This document shows positions 24,966 through 32,896 of a stretch of DNA of 38,149 nt, piece after piece (the first letter of the stretch is position 1; every line of letters starts with the position of its first letter). The position numbers and the translations under genes are program-made. The stretch is from Modestobacter excelsi. Lineage in GTDB: Bacteria > Actinomycetota > Actinomycetes > Mycobacteriales > Geodermatophilaceae. Under the pieces are notes generated by a model. It saw only the letters and a list, made by a program, of their open reading frames with translations, did no database searches and was not told the DNA's origin. Location: the NCBI RefSeq assembly GCF_005930495.1, contig NZ_SJEX01000048.1:1-38149 (forward strand), read 5' to 3'.

Positions 24966-25391
24966 TCAACCGTCGCCGTCGGAGGGCTGTTCCCCCAGGG
25001 AGGACAGGTCGTCGGGGACGTCGACGGCCTGCGACCGCAGCGCCTCCAGCGGGACCACCTCCAGGGCCTTCGCGTTGGTCGCCGCGAGCACCACCCCGGC
25101 CGGCGCGCCAGCCTCCAGGGCCTGCAGCCAGCGCGCTGCGACGACGCACCAGCGGTCACCCGGCCGCAGCCCCGGGAAGTCGTGCTCGGGGCGCGGGGTG
25201 CTGAGGTCGTTGCCCAGCTGCCGCTGCATCTCCAGGAACTCCGCGGAGACGACGGCGCAGACGGTGTGGCTGCCCAGGTCCTCGGGGCCGCTGCGGCAGG
25301 AGCCGTCCCGGGTGAACCCGGTCATCGGGTCGGTGCCGCAGGGCTCGAGCGGGCCGCCCAGGACGTTGCGTTCCTCGCCGGGAGATCCCAT
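24966..25391 (-). CDS. DUF2237 family protein
   Basis: The protein has 141 residues and matches DUF2237, a widespread small family with unknown function. Features are an early [22 protein letters not shown] with two further Cys ([11 protein letters not shown]), [38 protein letters not shown] and [15 protein letters not shown]. The C-terminal acidic tail after residue 125 is unconserved. I chose the ATG at 25391, where homology begins; it lacks a Shine-Dalgarno but GATGAT sits 6 bp upstream, so it may be leaderless. It opens a three-gene set with glutathione peroxidase and a SnoaL-like protein, which hints at, but does not show, a redox-linked role. Confidence 0.9.
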   Translation of the reverse strand: MGSPGEERNVLGGPLEPCGTDPMTGFTRDGSCRSGPEDLGSHTVCAVVSAEFLEMQRQLGNDLSTPRPEHDFPGLRPGDRWCVVAARWLQALEAGAPAGVVLAATNAKALEVVPLEALRSQAVDVPDDLSSLGEQPSDGDG

Positions 25392-25482
25392 CCGCCGATC
25401 ATCGCGCCGGGCGAGGGCGTCCGCCCGGTGGGTCGTGCGCCGTGGAGTCGCGCCACACCCAACGGGGCGGGAGGGTGGAGGG

Positions 25483-26418
25483 GTGCGGGTACTGGTCACC
25501 GGGGCATCGGGGTTCGTGGGTGGTCGGCTGGCGCCGGCCCTGGAGGAGGCCGGGCACGATGTGCGGGCGATGACCCGGCACCCGGACCGGTACTCCGGTG
25601 CGGGGACGCCGGTCGCCGGCGACGTGTCCGACGAGTCGTCGCTGCGGGCCGCCCTCGACGGCTGCGACGCCGCCTACTACCTGGTCCACTCGCTGGACTC
25701 GGCGGACTTCCAGGAGCGGGACGCCCGGGCCGCGCGGGCCTTCGCCCGCGCCGCCTCGAACGCCGGCGTCAGCCGGATCGTCTACCTCGGCGGGCTCGGC
25801 GACGACTCCGACCAGCTGTCCGCGCACCTGCGCAGCCGACGGCAGGTCGAGCGGCTGCTGGCCGAGGGCGGGGTGCCGGTGACCGTGCTGCGCGCCGGGA
25901 TCGTCATCGGCCACGGCGGCGTGTCCTGGGAGATGACCCGCCAGCTCGTCGCCCACCTGCCGGCGATGGTCACCCCGCGCTGGGTGCACACCAGGACCCA
26001 GCCGATCGCGGTGGCCGACGTCGTGCGGTACCTGGTCGGCGTGCTGGAGGCACCGGAGGCCGAGGGGCGGGCCTTCGACGTCGGCGGGCCGGAGGTGCTC
26101 CAGTACCTGGAGATGCTCACCCGGGTCGCGGAGATCCAGGGCCGGAAGCTGCTCATCGTCCCGGTGCCGCTGCTGACGCCGCAGCTGTCCTCGCGCTGGC
26201 TGGCGCTGGTCACCGACGTCGACGTGCAGACCGGGCGGTCGCTGATCGACTCGATGACCAACGAGGTGGTGGTCAAGGACGACTCGATCCGCCGCATCAT
26301 GCCGTTCGAGCCGATGTCCTACGACGACGCCGTCCTGACCGCGCTGAAGGAACGGGCGGAGGCCCGCCGGGCCGCCCGGCACGGCAGGGCCGCCACGGGC
26401 CTGGGCCGGGTCCGATGA
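25483..26418 (+). CDS. NAD(P)-binding atypical SDR (YbjT/NmrA-like)
   Basis: This 311-residue Rossmann protein begins directly with RVLVTGASGFVGGRL, an atypical-SDR nucleotide loop TGASGFVG. It continues with MTRHPDRY at the end of beta-2, GDVSDESSLRAALDGCDAAY, YLVHSLDS, VYLGGLGDD and VTVLRAGIVIGHG. The canonical Tyr-x3-Lys pair is not evident, as in YbjT-like and complex-I 39 kDa-like proteins, so it may bind rather than reduce. The GTG at 25483 is used because the fold starts there and GGGAGG lies upstream; the longer open frame is antisense to DUF2237. Its TGA overlaps the CPBP protease ATG (26415-26418), so the pair is coupled. Confidence 0.92.
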   Translation: MRVLVTGASGFVGGRLAPALEEAGHDVRAMTRHPDRYSGAGTPVAGDVSDESSLRAALDGCDAAYYLVHSLDSADFQERDARAARAFARAASNAGVSRIVYLGGLGDDSDQLSAHLRSRRQVERLLAEGGVPVTVLRAGIVIGHGGVSWEMTRQLVAHLPAMVTPRWVHTRTQPIAVADVVRYLVGVLEAPEAEGRAFDVGGPEVLQYLEMLTRVAEIQGRKLLIVPVPLLTPQLSSRWLALVTDVDVQTGRSLIDSMTNEVVVKDDSIRRIMPFEPMSYDDAVLTALKERAEARRAARHGRAATGLGRVR

Positions 26419-27206
26419 CCCGGGCACGCCGCCGCATCGGGGAGTCGCTGATCTCCGACGACGGGCTCACCCGGCTGCTGTCCCGGGCGCCGTCCTGGCT
26501 GGTGGACGAGGTGCCGCGCGACCACCGCGAGTCCGACGCGGCCTTCCGCCGTCGGCGCCGGGTGACCGCCGCGGTGTCGGTGGCCGGGGCCGGGCTGCTC
26601 GGGGTGTCGCTGTCGCGGAAGCCGAACTCGACGTCGTTCTACGCGCTGACCCTGGGCGTGGCCGGCACCTGGGTCGCCGGTGGGCTGGCGTCCGGGCCGC
26701 TGCACCTGGGCTGGGTGCAGACACCGCGGGCCACCCTGCGCCGGCCGCTGCTCACCCCGGTCGTCGGCGGCGCGGGCGCCTTCGGGCTGTTCTACGCGGC
26801 CGCACTGGTGGCCAAGCGGATCCCGCCGCTGGAGGCCGCCGTCACGCGGGTGCTGCGCTACGCCCAGCAGGGGAACCCGGCGCTGGTCACCACGACCACG
26901 CTGGCCAACGGCCTGGCCGAGGAGGTCTTCTTCCGGGGCGCGCTGTACGCGGCGGTCGGCGTCGACCACCCGGTGCTGAAGTCCTCCGCCGTCTACACGC
27001 TCGCGACGGTGGCCACCCGCAACCCGGCGCTGGTCCTCGCCTCCGTGCCGATGGGCCTGCTGTTCGCCTTCCAGCGCCGGGTCACCGGGGGCATCCAGGC
27101 GCCTGCGCTGACCCACCTGACCTGGTCGGTGCTGATGCTGCGCTACCTGCCCCCGCTGTTCGCCGACGAGGCCTCGATCGACGTGGAGCAGCCCGCCCAG
27201 CCGTGA
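26415..27206 (+). CDS. CPBP-family intramembrane metalloprotease
   Basis: This 263-residue membrane protein has about six hydrophobic segments. The CPBP (Abi, Rce1-like) motif 1 is NGLAEEVFFRGALYAAV, with the EExxxR residues. The second metal site is probably in the region of TLATVATRNPALVLASVPMG, where the usual FxxxH is not obvious, and the third element is HLTWSVLML with the conserved His. The family includes CAAX prenyl proteases and bacteriocin self-immunity proteins; the substrate here is unknown. Activity should be treated as unproven because one His-bearing motif is hard to see. It is coupled to the NAD(P)-binding protein by an ATGA overlap. Confidence 0.85.
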   Translation: MTRARRRIGESLISDDGLTRLLSRAPSWLVDEVPRDHRESDAAFRRRRRVTAAVSVAGAGLLGVSLSRKPNSTSFYALTLGVAGTWVAGGLASGPLHLGWVQTPRATLRRPLLTPVVGGAGAFGLFYAAALVAKRIPPLEAAVTRVLRYAQQGNPALVTTTTLANGLAEEVFFRGALYAAVGVDHPVLKSSAVYTLATVATRNPALVLASVPMGLLFAFQRRVTGGIQAPALTHLTWSVLMLRYLPPLFADEASIDVEQPAQP

Positions 27207-27288
27207 TCCCCACCGCCGGGGGCATGCCTTCGGCGAAGGGAGCCCGGGTCGGGCTGACGGTGGGCGATCGGGGTGGCAGGCTCCCCGC

Positions 27289-29289
27289 GTGAGCGCTGAC
27301 ACGGGGGCCGGACCGGAGGTCCTCTGGACCCCGACACCGGAGTCGATCGCGGCCAGCCGGCTGGGCCGGTTCGCCACCTGGGTGGCCGACCGCCGCGGCC
27401 TGGACTTCGGCAGCCCGCCGGACTACGACACCATCTGGCGCTGGTCGGTCGAGCACCTCGACCAGTTCTGGGCCGACGTGGCCGCCTTCACCGACGTGCT
27501 GCCCGGCGTCCCGGAGGACCGGGTGCTCACCCGGCGCGAGATGCCCGGCGCGGAGTGGTTCCCCGACGTCACGATCAACTACGCCGAGCAGGCGCTGCGC
27601 CACGCCAGCGAGGAGCACCCGGCGCTGGTCGCCCTCGCCGAGGACGTCGAGCCGGTCGAGGTCTCCTGGGCCACGCTGCGCGGCCGGGTGGGGGCGTTCG
27701 CCGCGACGCTGCGCCGGCTCGGCGTCCAGCGCGGTGACCGGGTGGCCGGGTACCTGCCGAACGTGCCCGAGGCGGTCGTCGCCTTCCTGGGCGCGGCGTC
27801 GATCGGCGCCGTCTGGTCCTCGTGCGCGCCGGACTTCGGCACCCGCAGCGTGCTCGACCGCTTCGCCCAGATCGAGCCGGTGGTGCTGGTCGCCGTCGAC
27901 GGCTACCGCTTCGGCGGCAAGCCCTACGACCGGCGGGACGTCGTCGCCGAGCTGCGGGCCGCGCTCCCCACCGTGCGGACGACGATCTCGGTGCCCCGCC
28001 TGCACCCCGACGAGCTGCCCGACGGCGCACTGAGCTGGGCCGAGGCGGTGGCCGAACCGCAGGACCCGGTGTTCGAGCCGCTGCCGTTCGCCGCCCCGCT
28101 GTGGATCGTCTTCTCCTCCGGCACGACGGGCCTGCCCAAGGGGATCGTGCACGGGCACGGCGGCCTGGTGCTCGAGCAGCGCAAGCAGATCGGCCTGCAC
28201 ATCGACGTCGGGCCGGGGGACCGGCTGTTCTGGTACGCCTCCACCGCCTGGATCATGTGGAACATCGCCACCTCGGCGCTGCTGGCCGGTGCGACCGTGG
28301 TGGTCTACGACGGCGCCCCCACCTACCCGGCGGTCGACGCGCAGTTCGCCCTGGCCGCCCGCACCGGGCTGACGTTCCTGGGCACCAGCCCCGGTTACCT
28401 CGGTGCCTGCGAGAAGGCCGGTCTGCGGCCCGGGGACGACCACGACCTCTCCGCGCTGCGCACCATCGGCGTCACCGGGTCGCCGCTGCCGGCCAGCACC
28501 TTCGGCTGGGTGTACGAGGCGGTGCGGTCCGACGTCTTCCTCGGCTCGCTGTCGGGTGGCACCGACGTCGCGACCGGGTTCATCGGCAGCTCGCCGCTGC
28601 TGCCGGTCACCGCCGGCGAGCTGCAGCGCCCGATGCTGGGGGTCGCTGCCGCGTCCTGGGACGAGGACGGTTCCCCCGTGATCGGCGAGCTGGGGGAGCT
28701 CGTCATCACCGAGCCGATGCCGTCGATGCCGCTGTACTTCTGGAACGACGACCCGCCCGGCCCCCAGGGTGCCCGCTACCGGGAGGCCTACTTCGAGCCC
28801 TGGCCCGGGGTGTGGCGGCACGGCGACTGGCTGGAGATCACCGAGCGGGGCACCTGCCTCATCACCGGGCGGTCGGACTCCACGCTCAACCGCGGCGGCG
28901 TCCGGATGGGGACGGCGGACATCTACGCCGCCGTCGAGGCCATCCCCGCCGTCCTCGACTGCGTCGTGCTCGGCGTCGAGCAGCGCGACGGCGGCTACTG
29001 GATGCCCCTGTTCGTCCAGCTGGCCCCGGGCCTGGAGCTGACACCGGAGCTGGAGGCGGAGATCCGGGCTGCGATCCGGGCCAACGCCAGCCCCCGGCAC
29101 GTGCCGGACGAGATCACGGTCGTCCCCGGGGTGCCGCACACCCGCACCGGCAAGCGGCTGGAGGTCCCGCTCAAACGGCTGTTCCAGGGCGTGGACCCGG
29201 CGAAGGCGCTCAACGTCGGCGCGGTCGACGACGCCACCGCTGTGGACCACTTCGTCGAGCTCGCTCGTGCACGTCAGGCCGGCCGATGA
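27289..29289 (+). CDS. Acetoacetyl-CoA synthetase
   Basis: This 666-residue enzyme of the ANL adenylating family activates acetoacetate with ATP and CoA. The N-terminal ACAS region is present (DYDTIWRWSVEHLDQFWADV, then WFPDVTINYAEQALR). Core motifs are A3 IVFSSGTTGLPKGIVHGHGG, A5 LSGGTDVATGF, WRHGDWLEI, GRSDSTLNRGGVRMG and the acetylatable Lys622 in TRTGKRLEVPLKRL. The length and GTRSVLDRF region are typical of acetoacetyl-CoA rather than acetyl-CoA synthetases. The GTG start has no Shine-Dalgarno; CAGGCT six bases upstream suggests a leaderless transcript. The stop overlaps the amidase ATG. A role in ketone body or poly-hydroxybutyrate use is likely. Confidence 0.95.
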   Translation: MSADTGAGPEVLWTPTPESIAASRLGRFATWVADRRGLDFGSPPDYDTIWRWSVEHLDQFWADVAAFTDVLPGVPEDRVLTRREMPGAEWFPDVTINYAEQALRHASEEHPALVALAEDVEPVEVSWATLRGRVGAFAATLRRLGVQRGDRVAGYLPNVPEAVVAFLGAASIGAVWSSCAPDFGTRSVLDRFAQIEPVVLVAVDGYRFGGKPYDRRDVVAELRAALPTVRTTISVPRLHPDELPDGALSWAEAVAEPQDPVFEPLPFAAPLWIVFSSGTTGLPKGIVHGHGGLVLEQRKQIGLHIDVGPGDRLFWYASTAWIMWNIATSALLAGATVVVYDGAPTYPAVDAQFALAARTGLTFLGTSPGYLGACEKAGLRPGDDHDLSALRTIGVTGSPLPASTFGWVYEAVRSDVFLGSLSGGTDVATGFIGSSPLLPVTAGELQRPMLGVAAASWDEDGSPVIGELGELVITEPMPSMPLYFWNDDPPGPQGARYREAYFEPWPGVWRHGDWLEITERGTCLITGRSDSTLNRGGVRMGTADIYAAVEAIPAVLDCVVLGVEQRDGGYWMPLFVQLAPGLELTPELEAEIRAAIRANASPRHVPDEITVVPGVPHTRTGKRLEVPLKRLFQGVDPAKALNVGAVDDATAVDHFVELARARQAGR

Positions 29290-30512
29290 ACACGCTGCGC
29301 GAGGTGTCGGCCGCGACCAACGCCGTCGTCACCGCGATCGACCCGCCGCTCCCGCACGCCGCCGACGGCCCGCTGGCCGGCGTCCGGGTGGGCCTGAAGG
29401 ACAGCATCGACACCGCCGGCGTGCGCACCACCTGCGGGTCGGCCTACTTCGCCGACCGGGTGCCGGACTGCGACGCCGAGGTCGTCACCCGGCTCGCCGC
29501 GGCCGGGGCGCAGATGGTCGCCAAGCTCAACCTCAGCGAGTTCGCCATCGGCCTGACCAGCCAGAACTCCGCCTCCGGGCCGGTCCGGAACCCCTGGGAC
29601 CTCTCCCGCGTCCCCGGCGGGTCGAGCGGGGGGAGCGCCGCGGCGGTCGCCGCCGGGCTGGTCGACGTGGCGCTGGGCACCGACACCGGGGGATCGGTGC
29701 GGGTGCCGGCCGCGGCGTGCGGGGTCACCGGGCTGCGGCCGGGGATCTCCGTCGTCCCGGACGCGGGGACCTTCCCGGTCTGCGAGCTCGTCGACACGGT
29801 CGGCCCGATCGCGCGCGACGTCGACCTGGTCGCCCGGGTCTTCGCCGTGCTGGCCGGGCGGGACGTCCGCGCGCTCCAGCCGGCACCGCCGCGCCGGATC
29901 GGGGTGCCCGAGCTCTGGTTCGACGACCTGGACCCGCAGGTCGCCGAGCTGGTCGCGGCCGCCGGCCAGGTGTTCGCCGACGGTGGGACCGAGCTCCTAC
30001 CGGTGCAGGTGCCGGGGATCGCCTCGGCGCAGGACGTCCTCTACACGATCATCTACTCCGGGATCGCCGACCTGCACTCCGAGCGGCTGGCCTGCCCGGA
30101 GCTGTTCCAGCCCGACACCCTCACCCGGGTGCAGGTGGGCACCGGGGTCTCCGAGGACGAGCGGGCCGAGGCGCTGGGCGCGCAGCGGGAGTTCCAGCGC
30201 GGGCTGGACGAGCTGTTCGAGCACGTCGACGCGCTGCTCACCCCGGCCCTGCCGGTCGACGTCCCGCCGGCGCGCACGGACGACGACGTCCTGACCACCA
30301 CCCGGCGGCTGGCCCAGCTCAGCGCGCCCTGGTCGCTGCACGCCGGCCCCACGCTGGCGCTCCCGGCCGGGCGGCACGGGGTCTCGGGCATGCCGGTGGG
30401 GCTGCAGCTCACCGCCGCGGTCGGCGGGGAGGACCTGCTGCTGGACGCCGGCGCGTGGTTCCAGCAGCGCACCGACTGGCACACCCGCCGGCCCCCGTGC
30501 GCGGTGGGCTGA
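29286..30512 (+). CDS. Amidase-signature family amidase
   Basis: This 408-residue hydrolase belongs to the amidase-signature family. The Ser-cisSer-Lys triad is visible: Lys38 in VGLKDSIDTAG, cis-Ser among Ser113/114 in PGGSSGGSAAAVAAG, and nucleophile Ser137 in GTDTGGSVRVPAAA. The length is 60-80 residues shorter than GatA, and GatB/GatC are absent, so this is a free-standing amidase rather than part of the Glu-tRNA amidotransferase. The ATG overlaps the synthetase TGA by 4 bp (29286-29289). Its substrate may be an amide whose acid feeds the acyl-CoA pathway, but this is context inference only. The gene ends 9 bp from the convergent MFS gene. Confidence 0.93.
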   Translation: MNTLREVSAATNAVVTAIDPPLPHAADGPLAGVRVGLKDSIDTAGVRTTCGSAYFADRVPDCDAEVVTRLAAAGAQMVAKLNLSEFAIGLTSQNSASGPVRNPWDLSRVPGGSSGGSAAAVAAGLVDVALGTDTGGSVRVPAAACGVTGLRPGISVVPDAGTFPVCELVDTVGPIARDVDLVARVFAVLAGRDVRALQPAPPRRIGVPELWFDDLDPQVAELVAAAGQVFADGGTELLPVQVPGIASAQDVLYTIIYSGIADLHSERLACPELFQPDTLTRVQVGTGVSEDERAEALGAQREFQRGLDELFEHVDALLTPALPVDVPPARTDDDVLTTTRRLAQLSAPWSLHAGPTLALPAGRHGVSGMPVGLQLTAAVGGEDLLLDAGAWFQQRTDWHTRRPPCAVG

Positions 30513-30521
30513 ACCGGTCCG

Positions 30522-31541
30522 TCACATCGGGGCCCGGGTCCGGAGGAGCCGGGGCAGCGCGGCGGCCAGCACCAGGACGGCGGTGGCCAGGAGCGCCAGC
30601 CCGCCGAGGGCGTAGCCGGTGAACACCGCCAGCGCCGCCAGCTCGACCCCGACGCCGGCCACCGAGGTCACCGTCGCGCGGGCCGGCCCGGTGATCGCCT
30701 CCTGCAGCCGCGTCTCGGCGACCACCAGCACCAGCCGGTAGAGCGCGTAGCCCGCGGCGACGGCGGCCAGCCCCACCGGCACCGCCACCAGCGCGGCGGT
30801 GGCCAGCGCGGCGCCGGCCGCGGCGAGTGCGGCGGCGACCGCGCGCGGCGGCCAGGACGCCGCCCGACCGCCCAGCGCCGCGCCGGCCGCGCCGGCGACC
30901 GGGATGCCGAGCACGGCGAGCGGGTTGAGGGGGTCCGGCACACCCCAGTCCCGGGCCAGCAGCGGGAAGTACTCCTCCACGGCGTCCACCCCGCCCAGCA
31001 GCACGACGAGGACGACCGCGGCCCGCACCGCCGGGCGTCCGGCCGCCTCGGCGACCCCGACGCGCAGCGTGGCCCACCAGCCCGGGCCCTCGTCGTCGTC
31101 CGTGCCGTCGTCGTCCGTGTCGTCGTCGTCCGTGTCGTGGGGGGCTTCGGGGAACGAGGCAGCCAGGACGGAGCCGGCCAGGCAGGTCACGACGCTCGCC
31201 CAGCCGACCGCCGCGTACCCGCCGGAGGCGAACAGCGCGGCGGCCACCAGGGCGGTCGGCACCTGCACCAGCAGGTCGACGGCGGTCACCCAGCCGTACA
31301 CCCGGCCGAACTGGCCGCCGGCGCCCGCGGCGGCCAGCCCGTCGTGCAGCAGTGCCTCGAAGGCGCCGGACACCAGAGCGCCGCCGACCCCCCACACGAC
31401 CAGCCCGCCGGCGAACCCCGCGAGCCCGGGGGCCGCCAGCCACAGCGCGTACGCCGCCGCCTGCAGGACGCCGGCGACCACCAGGGCCCCGCGCCGGGAC
31501 CAGCGGTCGGCGAGCGCCCCGGAGGGGACCTCGGCCAGCAC
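30522..31541 (-). CDS. MFS transporter (start region disrupted)
   Basis: This is a major-facilitator permease of drug- or sugar-efflux style. From the only in-frame canonical start (GTG 31541) it has 339 residues and begins inside helix 2 with the loop motif AEVPSGALADRWSRR (motif A type GxLaDRxxRR). About ten further helices follow. The central loop carries an acidic run of Asp/Thr made by three 15-bp tandem repeats. The frame upstream to 31706 encodes a perfect helix 1 and start of helix 2, but contains no ATG, GTG or TTG, and an in-frame TGA lies at 31707-31709 just after an ATG at 31721. The gene may be a pseudogene, use a CTG, or read through. The substrate is unknown. Confidence 0.8.
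   Translation of the reverse strand: MLAEVPSGALADRWSRRGALVVAGVLQAAAYALWLAAPGLAGFAGGLVVWGVGGALVSGAFEALLHDGLAAAGAGGQFGRVYGWVTAVDLLVQVPTALVAAALFASGGYAAVGWASVVTCLAGSVLAASFPEAPHDTDDDDTDDDGTDDDEGPGWWATLRVGVAEAAGRPAVRAAVVLVVLLGGVDAVEEYFPLLARDWGVPDPLNPLAVLGIPVAGAAGAALGGRAASWPPRAVAAALAAAGAALATAALVAVPVGLAAVAAGYALYRLVLVVAETRLQEAITGPARATVTSVAGVGVELAALAVFTGYALGGLALLATAVLVLAAALPRLLRTRAPM
31091..31135 (-). repeat. Three 15-bp tandem repeats inside the MFS gene
   Basis: The unit CGTCGTCGTCCGTGT (first copy ends in C) is repeated three times head to tail. On the minus strand it encodes repeats of TDDD-D/G in the loop between transporter halves. The period is a multiple of three, so copy changes keep the frame. 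Confidence 0.85.
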
Positions 31542-31721
31542 CGCGGTGGCCGACCACAGCGCGAGCAGCCCGGAGACCTGGTCGTCGTCCAGGCCGGTGT
31601 CGGTGAACAGCAGCGCGTAGAAGGGGTACAGCGGGACGAACTCGGCGAGGAACGACCAGCCGAGGACCAGGCGGACCAGCCGGCGGGCCGGAGGCGGGAG
31701 AGGGGGTCAGTCGGGGGGCAT
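31542..31721 (-). other. Displaced N-terminal coding segment of the MFS gene with an in-frame TGA
   Basis: The ATG at 31721 is followed by Pro-Pro-Asp and then TGA at 31707-31709. The same frame then reads PPLPPPARRLVRLVLGW, SFLAEFVPLYPFYALLFTD and DDDQVSGLLALWSATA up to the GTG at 31541. This is an intact MFS first helix. A C-to-T change of a CGA codon would explain the stop. Confidence 0.7.
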
Positions 31722-31727
31722 GACCGG

Positions 31728-31733
31728 ACGGTA
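31728..31733 (-). promoter_or_regulatory. Putative -10 box of the MFS gene
   Basis: TACCGT on the minus strand ends 6 bp before the ATG at 31721. This supports that ATG as the original start despite the TGA five codons in. Confidence 0.45.
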
Positions 31734-31831
31734 GACCGGTCCCGCCCGCGCGGCGCCGGTTTTCCCGACGGCCGTCCAGCCGCCGTGGTGCACCCGCGCC
31801 GCCTCGGCGAGCGGGCTGCGGGACCCGGACC

Positions 31832-31837
31832 TAGCGT
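31832..31837 (+). promoter_or_regulatory. Putative -10 box of the NagX-like gene
   Basis: TAGCGT is separated from the ATG at 31844 by 6 bp (GGACGG). There is no Shine-Dalgarno, so a leaderless transcript is likely. Confidence 0.5.
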
Positions 31838-31843
31838 GGACGG

Positions 31844-32890
31844 ATGGCGAGCCGTCTGGGGGGAGCCGCGCCGGCAGCCCTCGTGCGGTCCGGACCGTCC
31901 GTCCGGCCGCGCCGGCTGCACGGGGTCGACGTCCTCCGGGGCCTGGCGGTCGTCGGCATGCTCGTCGTGGACAACCGGGGCAACGGCTCCATCGCCGCCC
32001 AGTGGCACCACACCGCGTGGGACGGGCTGCACGTGGCCGACGTCGTCTTCCCGGCGTTCCTGCTGGTGGTCGGCGTGTCCATGCCCTTCTCCCGGCGTGC
32101 CGACGCACCGCGCGCGGTGCTCCGGCGGGTGCTGCGGCTCGCCGTCCTCGGCTTCCTGGTGGTCACCGCCAAGTACGGGCTGGGCACGGTCGGGGCCGGC
32201 GTGCTCGGCCACATCGCCGGCGCCTACCTGCTGTGCTGGGTCCTGCTCCGGCTGCCGCGGTCGGCGCAGCCGCTGGCCGCGGCGGGCGTGCTGGCCGGCC
32301 TGAGCGTGCTGACGGTCGTGGGCGGCGCCGGCCCGGAGCACTCCTGGGCGCGGTCGCTCGACCAGGCGATCGGCCTGTCGTTCTCCGCCGAGGCACCCCA
32401 CGCCTTCCTGGGCAGTGCGATCACCGTCTACCTGGGCGTGCTGGCCGGCCGCGTGCTGCAGTCGGCCACCGGGCGGGCCGTGCTGCGTCAGCTGGGGGCC
32501 GACGGCGTGCTGCTGGTGGCCGCCGGCCTCGCGCTCTCCCCGCTGGTGCCGGTCAACAAGCGGCTGTGGTCGCCGTCGTTCGTGCTGGTGACCGGTGGCC
32601 TCGCGGTGCTCGCGCTCGCCGCGCTGCACTGGCTCGTCGACCAGCGCGGGCTCCGCCGCCCGCTGCGGCCGGTCGAGGCGCTCGGCATGAACGCGATCGT
32701 CGCGTTCGTCCTCTCCGAGGTGGTCTTCCGGGCAGTGCTGTCCTCCACCGTGCAGCCGCTGGTCGACCGCTGGGTCAGCTCGGTCGCCGGCGTCACCTTC
32801 TCCGCGTGGGCGTACCCGGCGGTGTCGCTCGCGGTGATCTGGGCGGTGTGCGCGGGGCTCGCCCGGCGGGGCGTGGTCGTGCGGGTCTGA
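31844..32890 (+). CDS. NagX/HGSNAT-like (DUF1624/DUF5009) membrane protein
   Basis: This 348-residue integral membrane protein has about ten helices. The N-terminal signature RLHGVDVLRGLAVVGMLVVD, the following NRGNGSIAAQWHHTAWDGLH and VADVVFPAFLLVVGVSMPFS match the heparan-alpha-glucosaminide N-acetyltransferase-like family (NagX, YeiB-related), whose members may transfer acetyl groups across the membrane to sugars. His in HHTAWDG is the candidate active residue by analogy with HGSNAT. The middle and C-terminal helices show LGHIAGAYLLCW and EALGMNAIVAFVLSEV, also family-typical. It is divergent from the MFS gene (122 bp between start codons) and convergent with a polysaccharide deacetylase. 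An envelope-glycan role is plausible but not shown. Confidence 0.85.
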   Translation: MASRLGGAAPAALVRSGPSVRPRRLHGVDVLRGLAVVGMLVVDNRGNGSIAAQWHHTAWDGLHVADVVFPAFLLVVGVSMPFSRRADAPRAVLRRVLRLAVLGFLVVTAKYGLGTVGAGVLGHIAGAYLLCWVLLRLPRSAQPLAAAGVLAGLSVLTVVGGAGPEHSWARSLDQAIGLSFSAEAPHAFLGSAITVYLGVLAGRVLQSATGRAVLRQLGADGVLLVAAGLALSPLVPVNKRLWSPSFVLVTGGLAVLALAALHWLVDQRGLRRPLRPVEALGMNAIVAFVLSEVVFRAVLSSTVQPLVDRWVSSVAGVTFSAWAYPAVSLAVIWAVCAGLARRGVVVRV

Positions 32891-32896
32891 GCACGG

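Noticed and set aside
27227-27239. CCTTCG-G-CGAAGG dyad as terminator of the CPBP gene
   Set aside because: It is only a 13-bp dyad with no loop room and lies close to the next gene's promoter; too weak to call.
27822-29285. N-terminal extension of the amidase frame through the synthetase gene
   Set aside because: It is a shadow of the synthetase. The amidase family starts at the ATG overlapping the synthetase stop.
29286-30512. Amidase as GatA of the tRNA amidotransferase
   Set aside because: It is clearly shorter than GatA, and gatB and gatC are absent from the neighbourhood.
31707-31709. Selenocysteine decoding of the early TGA in the MFS gene
   Set aside because: No selenocysteine insertion hairpin is apparent just downstream, and MFS N-termini are not known to use selenocysteine.
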